A stretch of 64,000 nt of DNA. Source: Oscarella lobularis. Taxonomy: Eukaryota > Porifera > Homoscleromorpha > Homosclerophorida > Oscarellidae. Shown here piece by piece: positions 1-12,329 of this stretch; the stretch's first letter is position 1, and each line of letters opens with the position of its first letter. The stretch lies in assembly GCF_947507565.1 (NCBI RefSeq), contig NC_089183.1:2852001-2916000 (forward strand), in the 5' to 3' direction. The notes beneath the pieces were generated by a model, which was given only the letters and a program-made list of their open reading frames with translations, ran no database searches and was not told the origin of the DNA. Position numbers and translations under genes: made by a program.

Positions 1-876
1 CTCGCCCGTCATTTCAACGAATCCTTCCTCCCCGATCAATGCAATCGCTCGTGCGATCACTGCATTGAGGGCCTCTCCTCTCTAACCCCCGACGACGAAA
101 TCGTCGGCAAACCCGTTCGCCTCGACCTGACGGAAGCGTGTCGCGACGTCGTCACGATAGCAAATCACGCCGCGCGAACGAACCAACGAATGACGGCGAA
201 CCAACTCGTCGACGCGTGGCTCGGCACGGGTAAGCCGTCCCATCGCGTCGTCTCCGTCAAGCCGCCGCTCGGTCACACGCGCGAACAGTGCGAAACGATC
301 GTCCTCAACATGATCCTCGACCAGTATCTCCAAGAGGAGTTCCACTTCACTGCCTACAATACGAACAGTTATCTCAAAGCGGGTCGTCGCGCCCATTCCC
401 TGCTTCGGGGCTCCGCCAAGGCACTTTTTTATCTTCCCGGCTACGTTTATCTTAATCGTGCGCGTTGCGTCGAAGGCGAGGCTCCTCCTGCTGCCGTTGC
501 CCGGCTGCCGTCGCTTTGGCGATCGAAGCGTGTCGTGCAAAAAACGGATATTGTGTACGGGGACGATGACGACGACGACAGCGCGTCGTCATCAGCTCCG
601 AAGAGACATTTACATAGAGCCCTGTCTAGCGTTAGAGTTTCCGTTCAGACTCCTATCGTTTCTCCAGCTGTCTTGGGGTCAGAAATTGAAATTCCGACGG
701 CTGTTTCTCCTGTTCGGCTAGATTTGAATGCAGGTATTAGAGAGGAGGTTGTTACGTCAGAAACGTCGATGACGACGGCGGCGGCAAAGAGAAGTCGGTG
801 CTCGAAGGCGCCCACACTTTCTGACAATTCGGACGATGACGAGTTCAGTCTTGCCTTGTATGACACTCTGGGTTGA
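1..876 (+). CDS. RECQL: RECQL-type ATP-dependent DNA helicase, C-terminal part
   Basis: The frame is open from base 1 to TGA at 874-876 (291 codons), so the helicase core lies upstream of the window. It begins in the RecQ zinc-binding segment, with a C-x3-C-x2-C cluster at codons 14-21 and the CDHC motif. A winged-helix RQC domain follows; the stretches around LVDAWLGTGK and QYLQEEFHFTAYNTNSYLK match the animal RECQ1 pattern closely. RecQ1 unwinds 3'-tailed DNA and branch-migrates forks; the RQC domain supplies DNA binding and the strand-separating hairpin. The tail is acidic and ends with a basic KRSR patch that could be a nuclear signal. No intron is seen in this part. Its last 75 bases reappear at 12029-12105 as the edge of a segmental duplication. 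Confidence 0.85.
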   Translation, partial: LARHFNESFLPDQCNRSCDHCIEGLSSLTPDDEIVGKPVRLDLTEACRDVVTIANHAARTNQRMTANQLVDAWLGTGKPSHRVVSVKPPLGHTREQCETIVLNMILDQYLQEEFHFTAYNTNSYLKAGRRAHSLLRGSAKALFYLPGYVYLNRARCVEGEAPPAAVARLPSLWRSKRVVQKTDIVYGDDDDDDSASSSAPKRHLHRALSSVRVSVQTPIVSPAVLGSEIEIPTAVSPVRLDLNAGIREEVVTSETSMTTAAAKRSRCSKAPTLSDNSDDDEFSLALYDTLG

Positions 877-1109
877 GCGAGTTGGGTTTTCCTCGTTTAT
901 TTTCTGCACCTCGTAAGCGACGACTAGAATAGAATTAGGAGTCTCGAACGTCAGATTTTTGTAGCACACGTGACCGTGTTCGATGCTGCCTCTTAGTATC
1001 TGACTGGTAAGGTAATAGCAAAAGATATATTCAAAGAAGACAAAAGGAGAGCAAAGAACTGACATATTATTATTATATTATTATATCGAGTATACACGAA
1101 ACCTCTATC

Positions 1110-2991
1110 TCAGTCTGGCGCGTTTGGATACCGGCGTCCTTGACACGGAAGCAGATGCCCTCGAATCTTCTTCGCGTACACCGCATAGAACATCGACGCC
1201 ACGATGGCCACCGAGACGGAAGCGAGAATGAGATATCCGAACTGGCCCGGCTGCGGAAAAGCGGTGACGAGCGCACATCGTATCATATCGAAATTATAGT
1301 TAATAACCCATTGGACGCCGCCGACGATACCGCGATCCTTCGTCGACACCGTTTCCTGATAGATCTGCATGACGGCGCAGTCGAACATCCACAAGCCCGC
1401 GCGAGACGGCACGAGACCGGCGATCAGAGCGATCATCGACGGCGTGTAAGGATCGTTGTTACGACGCGTCGTCACGTTCGGAAAATTCTCGCATTCGATA
1501 ATCGTCGTCGCGTTGAGAATCGGCGGCGCGGCGGAGACGTTGACGAGCGTCGACGCGGTGACGTTCGTTTCCACGCAAACGGTCGCATTCGCAACTCGAC
1601 ACGACGACGTATGTTTGAGGTGTTCGACGCGCGAGCTTCCCGGCATAAAGACGGAGGCGGCGCAGACGAGAAGGCAGCCAATTTGAATTAACATTGCAAA
1701 CATTCCCGTTCTCGTCAGTCCGATGCGTCGTCGCAACGTCGGATAAATAGCCGTGCCGAGTATCGCCATGCCGGCGGCGAGTCCCTGATAGACGCTTATT
1801 TGCCAATACTTCATTCCCTGCGTGACGAGGTAGGCGTTGAAGAGGCCGCCAAACGCGAGTACGGTCATGTAGAGTATGGCCATGGCCATACCGGACATAA
1901 AAGCCTTTTGATGGTAGAACGTTTTCCAGCCGCGTACGAGAGTCGAACAGCTCCCCGTTAACTTGGAGAAGAAACTCCGTTGTTCTGTCCTCTCGATGAA
2001 CACGTCGTCTTCCTCTGCGCTATCGTGATCCTTTTCCCAATCGTGCACTTTGTTCTTTACGGCGAGTTCGGGCACTAGGCGATAGATTCGCCACAGGAGA
2101 CCGAATTCGATGAAAAATCCGACGACGCTAAACGCGACTATGGCGATCGCACTTCCCCAAAGTGATATCGACATGATCAGCGATACGGGTATGGGTGCGG
2201 CGATTTTGCAGAATAAGTCGATCTGCCGCAATTTCGAATTTAATCCTATAGCGAAAATTAATTAATTAATGCCATAGTTTTTTCTTTCGTACCTGCCAGT
2301 GCTTCTACGTTCTTATGCGCTATTACGACGACCCAGTCGCGTTCGAGTGCAACTACCGTTCCCGTCGTAGCCAACGTCGCCGTAGAACTGAGCACTATTA
2401 ATAATATGGAGCACGTGTAGTAGACCCAATTGTCTTTTATGGGATGATACGTCTCCGTCTCCGAAGTCGCTGTCATTCCGAGTTGGGGTAGTAGGACTAT
2501 TAGTAGAGAGGTAGCAGATAGGGCTATGGTACTGTTCTCAATCAAGAGCGTCGTGCGAACAACTGGATGAGGAAGTAGTTAAAAAATTAATTAATCCCGA
2601 TTAATATTATAAACCTTTAAGTCGTGGATTGGAGTCGACCCAATCGCCGACGAGCGTTCCCAGGGAGACGACGGTGAACGCTCGCACGAATCCGTATATG
2701 GCCGGTAGAAGCAACGAATTGCAGTCGATCGTTACGAGATATATGGAAACGGAGTACTCCCACATGCGGCAGTTCTGCACACGCTCTCATTAGACCTCTC
2801 GGCACACGGCGTCGCCGTGACCCGTTTTCTCACCCATTTGTATAGAAAGTGACTCAGGCAGAGCGTGTACATGATCGATGCTTTCACGACGACTTTCTCT
2901 TTTCTTTCGCCGAGTAAGGAGTCCGTTTCGCTGCCGTCGCCGTAGATGCTCTTCTGATCTGATTCCGGTTGAAGCGATAGAGACGCGTCTC
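1110..2991 (-). CDS. SLC40A1: Ferroportin (SLC40 iron exporter), copy A
   Basis: Multi-pass iron efflux transporter of the ferroportin family. Exons on the minus strand read 2991-2834, 2774-2615, 2562-2293 and 2245-1110; phases agree and match the intact paralogue at 24-26.6 kb. Family signatures include SHFLYKW, GDWVDSNPR, RDWVVVIAH, LYMTVLAFGG, LVTQG, a RRRIGLTRTG loop, FMPGSS and RGIVGGVQ. The large extracellular loop carries several N-glycosylation sequons. Exon 1 of the paralogue starts with ATG. Here the same region is open only back to a weak acceptor at about 2991 and is preceded by an in-frame stop, so the initiating exon is not resolved and may lie around 3000-3230. Ferroportin exports Fe2+ across the plasma membrane. 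Confidence 0.8.
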
Positions 2992-3716
2992 CTAGTATGA
3001 AGCCAATAATTATTTTTTATGGAGAATTGGACTGTGCAATGACGCACGGTCTAGTGACGCTGAATAGATAGCTTCCATGCTGCTCTCTTCTTGCTATACG
3101 GGTTGCTCGAGGTGGAGCATCCTTGCACTTCGTTGGCGCTCTCTGGGTGCTAAAGAAGCGATAGGATAAATAACCGTACACCTGTTGGCATAGCGACCTT
3201 GCGTCACTTCGTGGCGTCACTGCGCGACGCACGCAGACAACAACAATGAGGACGCTGCGAATCCGTTTCGATCGTTCGTTGGCGGTCGTCAGCTTAGCAG
3301 TAGCACGACTGAAACGACTTAGATGTTTGTATTCGAGGGTACGACGAGCTCTTCGGAATCAGGGGTCCCTTTTGAGGATCCTTGCTCATTCGAGGGTTCA
3401 TGGGACTCGCCGACGCGTCTAATCGATCTTTTCTCAGTTTAGGACACTGGACGAATAAATTGCGGGATCTACCTGTTTCTTGACCTCGACGGCTCTCTCC
3501 TGGTTTCAACCGATCTGCATCATATTCCAGTGTCTGACGTCTTACTTGCGGAGAACATCTCACTATGACAAGCCAAATCTGCAGCCAAAGCGAGAAGACT
3601 CCAAACCCGTGCAAACGGAGAAATTTATTCGTTCGTCTCACGTGACGTCGCGTGAGATCGTAGGGTGGAGTAGCCGCGTTCAAACTATTTGCTCGGAGCT
3701 ATTTGTTTTTCCGGCT
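2992..3716. other. Ferroportin-receptor 1 intergenic region
   Basis: This stretch separates the divergently transcribed ferroportin A and receptor 1 genes and probably holds both promoters. No convincing coding exon is seen, although an undetected first ferroportin exon may be here. The same sequence recurs almost intact at about 13040-14055, with one 292-bp insertion, confirming that it belongs to the duplicated block. Confidence 0.5.
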
Positions 3717-6700
3717 ATGGCACACGCGCTGACGGCTCTCTCCCTTCTTGTGATTTTCTACTCATCCTTACACATCGGGTCAGTGAATGGACAGAGCGAT
3801 CCTTGCGTATCACGAAATCCAGAAGGTAACGGTCTTCGTTAATTATCATACTAGGGTCACACGCAGCATTAATATTGCTGTTTTTAACTTTGGAATGCGT
3901 TACCGTACAGGCTAAAGCACTCTGTTACCCTGTTACATAGATAGAGACTTGATCGTGTGGTAGTCATGTGCCACGCCTCTTTTCCTTTTCAGATTTTGCT
4001 AACTACAATCCATGGTCTGGAATAGCGTGGCTAAATACACCGTACAACTTTGATGTTCAACCGGGAACCAAGTCTGGTTTCAGCGTAGGATTTATTAGAG
4101 CTGAGAAGTCTGGTGCAACGTTATTCTACACAATAGCAAGTGATCCTCAAGACTTGTTTCTTGTCGATTTTACTACGGGCGAACTTACGTTACAAAATGA
4201 CATAGATGATCGCCAGGCAGCGCTAGGTACCAACCAGTTCTGTGCATCGTTTTTTGCCTTTTCTGGCCCCTCTCAAAGTCAAATAGGAGTTGGACTCTAT
4301 CGAGTTGCCGAAACCAATCTGAATACGCCGAACTTTACGAGATCTACATATAGTCTTGCTCTACCAGAAGATCAGTCTCTGAACACGGTAGTCTTTGACG
4401 TCATCGCCAATGACGCGGATACAGGTGAAGACGGTCAATTAACCTACAACATAACAAGTGGAAACGCCAACGGAACCTTTTCTCTCAATGCCACGTCTGG
4501 AGGACTTTCTCTAAGGAAGCATCTTGACTATGAGAAGAGGAAGACGTTCATGTTATCGATATCAGCTACTGATAATGGTCGAACTCCACGCACCGGTTCA
4601 GCAACGATAAACGTGACAGTGACAGACGTAAATGACAATGCCCCTTACTTTCTACAGCCGACGTACAGCGTAACTGTACTGGAAAACGCAACTGTTGGAT
4701 CAGAAATACTCACCGTGTCTGCTAGAGATACTGATAGTGGATCTAACGCCCTCCTGACGTACTCTCTTCAAACTATGATACCAGAGTTCTCTATCAACTC
4801 TGTCTCTGGTGTTCTGCTCCTGAGCCAGAGTTTAGATTACGAAAGAAAAAGATCATATACTGTCAGAGTAAACGTCACAGATTCAAAACACAGCAGTCAA
4901 GCGTCAGTCTTCATTACAGTCATAAACGTAGACGAATGTCGTTTGGCGACATGCCACTACGGAGGAACGTGTGTCGAAGGCGACGCCAGTTACACGTGCG
5001 TGTGCGCTCCTGGCTACACAGGCGAGCATTGCGAAACAGACATTGATGAATGCAGTTCGTTTCCGTGTCAGAACAAGGGACAATGCACAGATAGTGTGAA
5101 CGGGTATACCTGCTCATGCGATCCTGGATTCACTGGTTTGTATTGCCAAACAGACGTCAATGAGTGCGAGTCATTGCCTTGTCAGAATGGAGGAACGTGC
5201 ACGGACATCGTTAACGGTTATAACTGCACGTGCTCTCCTGGTTTCACGGGGGAAAACTGTGCCACGAATATTGACGAATGCTCATCGATGCCCTGCATGA
5301 ACCAAGGCAGTTGCGTTGATGGCATAGCCACGTATGATTGCAATTGCGCAGACGGATACACCGGAATTCACTGCGAGACGAATATCGACGAGTGCGAGTC
5401 ACGACCCTGCCTTTACAACGGTACCTGCATTGATAAAATCAACTCCTTCAGCTGTGACTGTCAAGATGGATACACTGGATTGCTCTGCGAATCTAACATC
5501 GACGAATGCCAGAGCAATCCTTGTCAGCACCACGGAACGTGCGTAGACCAGATCAATCGCTACGATTGTACCTGTGCTCCAGGGTACACAGACGTTCACT
5601 GCGAGACGAACATTGACGAGTGCAGTTCAAATCCCTGTCTTCACGAGAGCACGTGCGTAGATGACGTGAACTCCTACCGCTGTCTATGTCGAGATGGCTA
5701 CACGGGAATCCTATGTGAAACTGACGTTGATGAGTGCCAGAGTGATCCCTGTCAACACGCCGGAACCTGCTCTGACAACGTCAATCATTATTTATGCACG
5801 TGCACTCCTGGATACACTGGAAGTAACTGCGAAACGAATTTCGATGAGTGCGCGTCGAGACCCTGTCTTCACAACGGTACCTGCATCGATAAAATAAACT
5901 CGTACAGCTGCTCGTGTCGCGATGGGTATACTGGAGTGGTCTGCGAGTTGGAAATCAACGAATGCGCGAGTAATCCTTGTCAGCACGGCGGAACGTGCTC
6001 TGACGAAATTAATCAATATACGTGTACATGCGCTCCTGGCTACACAGGGCGTCATTGCGAGATAAACGTCGACGAATGCGCGTCGCAGCCTTGCCAACAC
6101 CGCGGCACCTGCGTAGACGAAATCAACTTCTATCGCTGCTTGTGTGAAGACGGTTATACTGGGAGTCTCTGCGAGCAGGACATCGACGAATGTGCGAGCA
6201 ATCCGTGTCTGAATGACGGTACCTGTTCGGATGATTTGAATCGCTATTCGTGCACGTGCGCTCCTGGATACACCGATTCGAATTGCGAGACGAACTTCGA
6301 CGAGTGCACGTCGAATCCGTGCCTTCACAACGCCACGTGCGTGGACGGCATCGATTCGTACGCGTGCACGTGCCGAGACGGTTATACTGGGATTCTCTGC
6401 GAGACGGATATCGATGAATGTCAGAGCAATCCTTGCCAGTTCGGTGGAACGTGTACGGACCAGGTGAATCGATATGTCTGCGCGTGTGCGCCCGGGTACA
6501 CGGGCCTTCAGTGCCAAACGAATTACGACGAATGCAATTCGAATCCTTGTCGTCACGAGGGCACTTGCGTAGACGGAATCAACTCGTACACGTGTCAGTG
6601 TCCAGCTGGTTATACTGGCACGCTGTGCGAATTGGATATAGATGAATGTCTAAGTAACCCCTGCCAGAATGGTGGGACCTGTTCCGACAATATTAACCAT

Positions 6701-9700
6701 TACGTCTGCACGTGTGCGCCTGGGTACACGGGTCTCGAGTGCCAAACGAATGTCGATGAGTGCGCTTCGGCTCCCTGTCTTAACAACGGTGTTTGCATAG
6801 ACGATATCAATTCCTACAGCTGCAATTGTAAGGCTGGTTATACTGGAGTCACATGTGAAATCGATATCGATGAATGCCAAAGCAATCCCTGTCAGAATGA
6901 CGGAACGTGTGCGGACGAAGTCAACCGCTACGTTTGCACCTGCACTCCTGGATACACAGACCTTCGATGCCAGACAAATTTCAACGAGTGCGGCTCTCAG
7001 CCCTGTCTTCACAACGGCACCTGCATAGACGGTATTGATTCATACCGATGCGAGTGCCGAGCTGGGTATACTGGATTAGTATGCGGAGTAGATATCGATG
7101 AATGTCAGAGCAATCCCTGTCAACACGATGGAACGTGTACTGATCAGGTAAATCAATACGTCTGCACGTGTGCTTCTGGGTACACTGGCATCCATTGCGA
7201 AACCAATGTCGACGAGTGCGCTTCTAAGCCCTGTCGTCATGACGGTGTCTGCGTCGATGGCGTTGATTCGTATCAATGTTCGTGTAAGGACGGTTACACA
7301 GGGACTCTGTGTGAAACAGAAATCGATGAATGTGAAAGTCGTCCTTGTCAAAATGGAGGGACCTGTAACGACGATATAAATCGATACACGTGCTCTTGCG
7401 TTCCTGGGTACACTGGACGTCATTGCGAGGTAAATTTCGACGAGTGCGGTTCTCGACCCTGCCTCAACAACGCCACCTGCGTCGATGAAATCAATTCCCA
7501 CAGTTGCCTGTGTCGAGACGGTTACACCGGACTACAATGCGAGTCAGACATCGACGAATGCCAGAGCAATCCCTGTCAGAACAACGCAACGTGTTCTGAT
7601 AACATTAACTATTATCTTTGCACCTGTGCTCCTGGATACACCGACGTTCACTGTGAGACGAACTTTGATGAGTGCGCTTCAAATCCCTGCCAACATAAGA
7701 GCACGTGCATAGACGATGTAGACTCTTACCACTGCTCGTGCAGTGACGGATACACGGGGCTACAATGCGAGTTGGAAATCGACGAATGTCAGAGTAATCC
7801 CTGTCAACATAACGGGACTTGCTCGGATAAAATCGATCACTACGTGTGTACCTGTGCTCCCGGGTACACCGGTCGTCATTGCGAAATTGATGTTGATGAA
7901 TGCGCTTCTCGACCGTGTTTCCACAACGGTACCTGCGTCGATGACGTAGACGCTTACCACTGCGTGTGTCGCGATGGTTACGCGGGGACTTTCTGCGAAG
8001 TAGAGATTGACGAGTGTCAAAGTAATCCCTGTCGGAACGGAGCGAATTGCACGGATAACGTCAATCATTACGTGTGCAAATGCGCTCCTGGATACACAGG
8101 TATTCACTGCGAGATCAATTTTGACGAGTGTTCTTCTCGCCCCTGTCAACACGACGGTAGTTGCGTAGATGAAATCAATTCCTATCAGTGCGTGTGCAGA
8201 GACGGTTACACGGGGGTTCTGTGTGAGACAGAAATCGACGAGTGCGAGAGCAATCCGTGTCAGAATCACGCTAACTGTACCAACTTCATAGACTTCTACA
8301 CGTGCTCGTGTGCGCCTGGTTACACTGGCCTCCAATGTGAAACTGATTATGATGAATGCTCGTCGAGGCCCTGCCTTTATGACGGTACTTGCGTAGATGG
8401 TATCAATTCCTATAGATGTCTCTGTCAAGACGGCTACACTGGAGTATTGTGCGAGACTGAGATTGACGAGTGCCAGAGTGATCCCTGTCAGAACAACGCC
8501 ACCTGCTCTGACTTCGTCAATAGTTATACGTGTACGTGTGCTCCTGGGTACACTGATCTTTACTGCGAGACTAACTACGATGAGTGCGCCTCTGCGCCCT
8601 GTCAGCACGGCGGTACCTGCGTGGATGACGTCAATTCGTATCATTGTCTATGCGAAGGTGGATACACCGGGGTGCTGTGTGAAGTAGAAATCGATGAATG
8701 TCAGAGCGAGCCCTGTCAGAACAATGCGACTTGTTACGATAATGTTAATCACTACGTTTGCGGGTGCGCTCCTGGATACACGGGGCGTCACTGCGAGATA
8801 AACTACGACGAGTGCGGCTCTCAGCCCTGTCTTCACAATGGCACGTGCGTCGATGGCATCGATCATCATTATTGTCTTTGTCGAGACGGATACACGGGGA
8901 CTCTTTGCGAGTCAGAAATCGACGAATGCCAGAGTCTTCCGTGCCAGAACAACGCCACCTGCTCTGACTATATAGATTATTACATCTGTACTTGCACTCC
9001 TGGATACACCGGTCTTCATTGCGAGATTGACATCGACGAGTGCGGTTCGAATCCCTGCCTTCACAACGGCACTTGCGTAGATGAAATAAATTCCTACGAC
9101 TGCCTCTGTCATGATGGGTACACTGGACTATTGTGCGAGACAGATATAGACGAATGCCTGAGCGATCCCTGTCAGAACAATGCGACCTGCTCCGACATGG
9201 TAAACCACTACATATGCAATTGCTCAGCCGGATACGTCGGTTTCGATTGCGAGACGAATTTCGACGAATGCAATTCGACTTCGTGCTTTCACAACGGCAC
9301 CTGCATCGACGGTATAAATACGTACTATTGCATGTGCGAGACCGGCTACACGGGAGTCCTGTGTGAGTCAGAAATCGACGAATGCCAGAGCAATCCTTGT
9401 CGTCACAACGGCACGTGTCTCGACGCTCTAGGTCACTATCTGTGCACGTGTGCTCCGGGCTTCACCGGCTCGAATTGCGAGACGAATTTTAATGAATGCA
9501 ATTCGACTCCGTGCTTCCACAACGGTACTTGCGTAGACGGCATAGACTCTTACTACTGTTTATGTCGAGACGGCTTCACCGGATTACACTGCGAAACGAA
9601 CATAGATGACTGCTCCGAGAATCTCTGCAAGAACAGCGGGACTTGTATAGATTTGGTAGCCGATTACGAGTGCTCGTGCACGGACGGTTACCATGGTAAA

Positions 9701-10642
9701 AATTGCGAGTTGGATGTCGATGAATGCCTCTCAGATCCTTGCCAACATTGCGGAATATGCCGCAATCTGATTGGTTTTTACACTTGCTCGTGTTCGCCCG
9801 GGTTCACCGGATCCCAATGCGAGATCGAGATCGACGAATGCCAAGCCGTTCCTTGTCAATTTCAAGGAAATTGCATCGATATCGTCAACGGATACGTGTG
9901 TGAATGCAGTCCAGGTTTTGCCGGGCAGAACTGTCAAATCGACTTAAATAGCGGCCAGGCCACGTACGCTCCGCCTAACGGATTTGGCGTCGTCGTCATC
10001 AATTCAACGTCGGTTTACGTCAATTGGGAACCGATTGTCGATGCGAGCGACTTGAGTCGGTACAGAGTGTACTACAACAAGATTGAAGACGATATGATAG
10101 TGCCGTCGTACACCGATTTTGATAAACATCGATCTGCTGGTGTCATACAAGTGTCGACTGGAGAAAGTGCGTATTCGTTTTCTCTGCTTGCCTTGTACCA
10201 GGTCAATGGAACGTCGTACGAGGGACGTTCTACTGCGACTGTTGACGTTTCTAATAAAGGTAATGCAATAAGATATTTTAATTTAATTGAAATAACGCGT
10301 CGTCTTTTGAAGCTTTTGAATCGTGCAACAACGTGAATAGAAACTGTAAGTATATTTGTTGATATGGTGTCGATTCGTAAAGCGAATTTATTCACAGATC
10401 TGATCATCGCGCTACTGTGTTTCCTTGGAGGTCTCCTCCTCGGAATAATCGGAATGTTCATCGTGTACGGCGTTATGAGAAAGAAACTCGACAAAGTTCG
10501 TCAGCGCCTAAAATCGCGGAGCATCAATATGACATTGACACCGGCATACGCCAGCTTCCTACAATCGCTAAGCGAGCCTGACGACTCTTACGACGTCGTT
10601 AACAACCCCGTCTACGCTACTAGGGAAAGTGCCGATACGTAA
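3717..10642 (+). CDS. Cadherin-EGF(44)-FN3 single-pass receptor 1
   Basis: Four exons: 3717-3825, 3993-10259, a 33-bp micro-exon 10313-10345 and 10398-10642, giving 2217 aa. The start ATG gives a signal peptide with the core LTALSLLVIFYSSL. One divergent and two canonical cadherin repeats follow (DVNDNAPYF, LDYE, VSARDTDSG), then 44 EGF repeats of about 38 aa. Most are calcium-binding EGF (D-x-DEC with C-x-D-x4-Y-x-C). An FN3-like domain (VYVNWEPI, SRYRVYYN) comes next. The micro-exon leads into a TM helix (IIALLCFLGGLLLGIIGMFIV) and a 60-aa tail with an NPVY motif. All exon phases are consistent. A role in adhesion or ligand binding is likely; the ligand is unknown. The EGF array alternates between two repeat types. 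It is not classical Notch, since LNR and ankyrin domains are absent. Confidence 0.85.
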
Positions 10643-11458
10643 CAGGTACTGTACGACGTTATAAATACAGTTGATGTTTCTTCTTCTTCTTCTTTTTCCA
10701 TCAGCGGCAATTGTACTTGCATTGCTGCTGCTTCTGCTTCTGCTGCTGCATGGCTTTACCGTAGATACTGTAGTTTAGAGAATCCCTTTGATTTTCTACG
10801 TATGCAATGAAGCCTTAATTAAGTCTTCCCATCTCCTGCCCATCGAGCCCTTTTATACCTCCCCTCCCCTCGTAGCGCACTTCCTCCATAAGAATTTAAG
10901 AAACCGCAATTGCCTTCGAAATAAGTAATCAGCGGCAAAAGCGATTGAGGCGTTGAAAAGATGAAAGGTAAAGCTACATATGCAGCCAAAAATTTCCGCC
11001 GAGTTTGACCTTGCAACGAGGCTGTATAGTAGTAGATGACCGGAGGTGCGGATCAGTAAGGCCTTGCGCGTATTAGCGAGCGAACCTTAACAAGATCCTT
11101 TTAAATCCCGTTATTGAGGGAGCGTTGAAACTGTGGGGGGAGGGAGGGGGGAGGTTAGTTCTCGGACTCAGAGGACGGATGGTATCAAATCGTCTCGGGT
11201 ATATACGCCCTCTGGCCCTTTTGGCTTGGTAGACTAAAATAATTCTAGCATACCAATCGAAATCTCTTATTAACTTCATTGCAGTACAGTACCTGTAAGC
11301 GGCATTGAATAAGTGAGGTTAGGGATGTTACCAAAGATAAAACAAATCCGCCTCCAAGCTTCTAGAGATAGTTTAGGCCTAAGTTGTCTACTAAGCCACT
11401 TTTGTAGGGCTTGCCCACGGGTATTGTATATGTGTATTTCCTTGGAGCTTTTTTAGCA
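10643..11458. other. Receptor spacer: 3' flank of receptor 1 and 5' flank of the next copy
   Basis: This stretch is non-coding. It holds a CTT-rich tract at 10677-10697, a conserved 3' flank also found at 18070-18700 and 21430-21700, and the shared element around 11207 (CCCTCTGGCCCTTTTGGCT) that recurs near 18641 and 21629. The repetition shows that the receptor genes were copied together with their flanks. Confidence 0.6.
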
Positions 11459-12028
11459 ATGACGCAAGCGCTTATGACACTCTTGTTTTTTCTTTTACCT
11501 CTGCACATCGGATCAGTGAGCGGTGAGAGCGATCCTTGCGCTACGCGAAGCCCTGAAGGTAAAATCGTTATTTCGCCGTCTGCTGTTATCAAAGTTGCAC
11601 AACTAATCATTCGTAACCACATGCCTCACGACTCTTTTTTCCTTTATAGATCAGTGAGCGGTGAGAGCGATCCTTGCGCTACGCGAAGTCCTGAAGGTAA
11701 AATCGTTATTTCGCCGTCTGCTGTTATCAAAGTTGCACAACTAATCATTCGTAACCACATGCCTCACGACTCTTTTTTCCTTTATAGATTTTGCTAACTA
11801 CAATCCGTCGTCTGGCATAACGTGGCTAGATACACCGTACAACTTTGGTGTTCAGGCGGGGGCCAAAGCTGGTTTCAGCGTAGGATATATTAAAGCTGTG
11901 AAGTCTGGTGCAACAATATTCTACACTATAGCAAGTGATCCTCAGAGATTGTTCGTTGTTGTCAATGTTACAGGCGAACTTACGTTAAAAAATGACATAG
12001 ACGAACGCCAGGCAGCGCTTGGTACCAA
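11459..12028 (+). pseudogene. Truncated cadherin-EGF receptor (5' fragment)
   Basis: This is the 5' part of a receptor nearly identical to receptor 3. Exon 1 (11459-11558) encodes the signal peptide MTQALMTLLFFLLPLHIG and lacks 9 bp compared with receptor 3. Exon 2 starts near 11788 and is cut at about 12028, inside the first cadherin-like domain just after QAALGTK, where RECQL 3' sequence begins. The end of exon 1 and its intron are tandemly duplicated (138-bp units at 11511-11648 and 11649-11786). Inclusion of the extra internal exon would bring an immediate stop. Without cadherin, EGF or TM parts it cannot make the receptor. Confidence 0.8.
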
Positions 12029-12105
12029 GGTTCGAAGGCGCCCACGCTTTCTGACAATTCGGACGATGACGAGTTCAATCTTGCCTTGTACGACACTCTT
12101 AGTTA
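12029..12105 (+). pseudogene. RECQL 3'-end fragment
   Basis: This stretch matches the last 75 bases of the RECQL coding region (about 800-876), including the acidic DNSDDDEF codons and the stop region, with a few substitutions. It starts abruptly after the truncated receptor exon and marks the left edge of the second copy of the tandem block. The following 12110-12330 is partly related to 880-1100, with rearranged stretches. Confidence 0.8.
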
Positions 12106-12329
12106 AGCGAGTTACGCCTCTTAGCCGACGAATAGAGGAAGGGATCTCTGCGTTGCGTTCAGATAGAAATAGGGATCTCGATTAAACGTTGATGACATTT
12201 CGTAGCACGCGACCGTGTTTTATCTATCCTAGCGGTCGTCTAAACCCTAAAAGACAGAGAGTTAGACTCGGTGCCAATAGCAAAAGATATATTCAAAGGA
12301 GTGCAGAGAACTGACAGTATATCTATCTC

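Noticed and set aside
5792-8869. Long minus-strand open frames opposite the EGF array
   Set aside because: They are antisense shadows of the repetitive EGF code; the valine/isoleucine/arginine-rich repeats simply mirror the 114-bp periodicity.
10260-10336. Continuation of the receptor 1 frame to a stop at 10336
   Set aside because: This is intron read-through. The 33-bp micro-exon 10313-10345 in another phase joins both sides and matches the corresponding junction of receptors 3 and 4.
3717-10642. Notch receptor
   Set aside because: Despite 44 Notch-like EGF repeats, there are cadherin repeats at the N-terminus, an FN3-like domain before the membrane, and neither LNR nor ankyrin domains.
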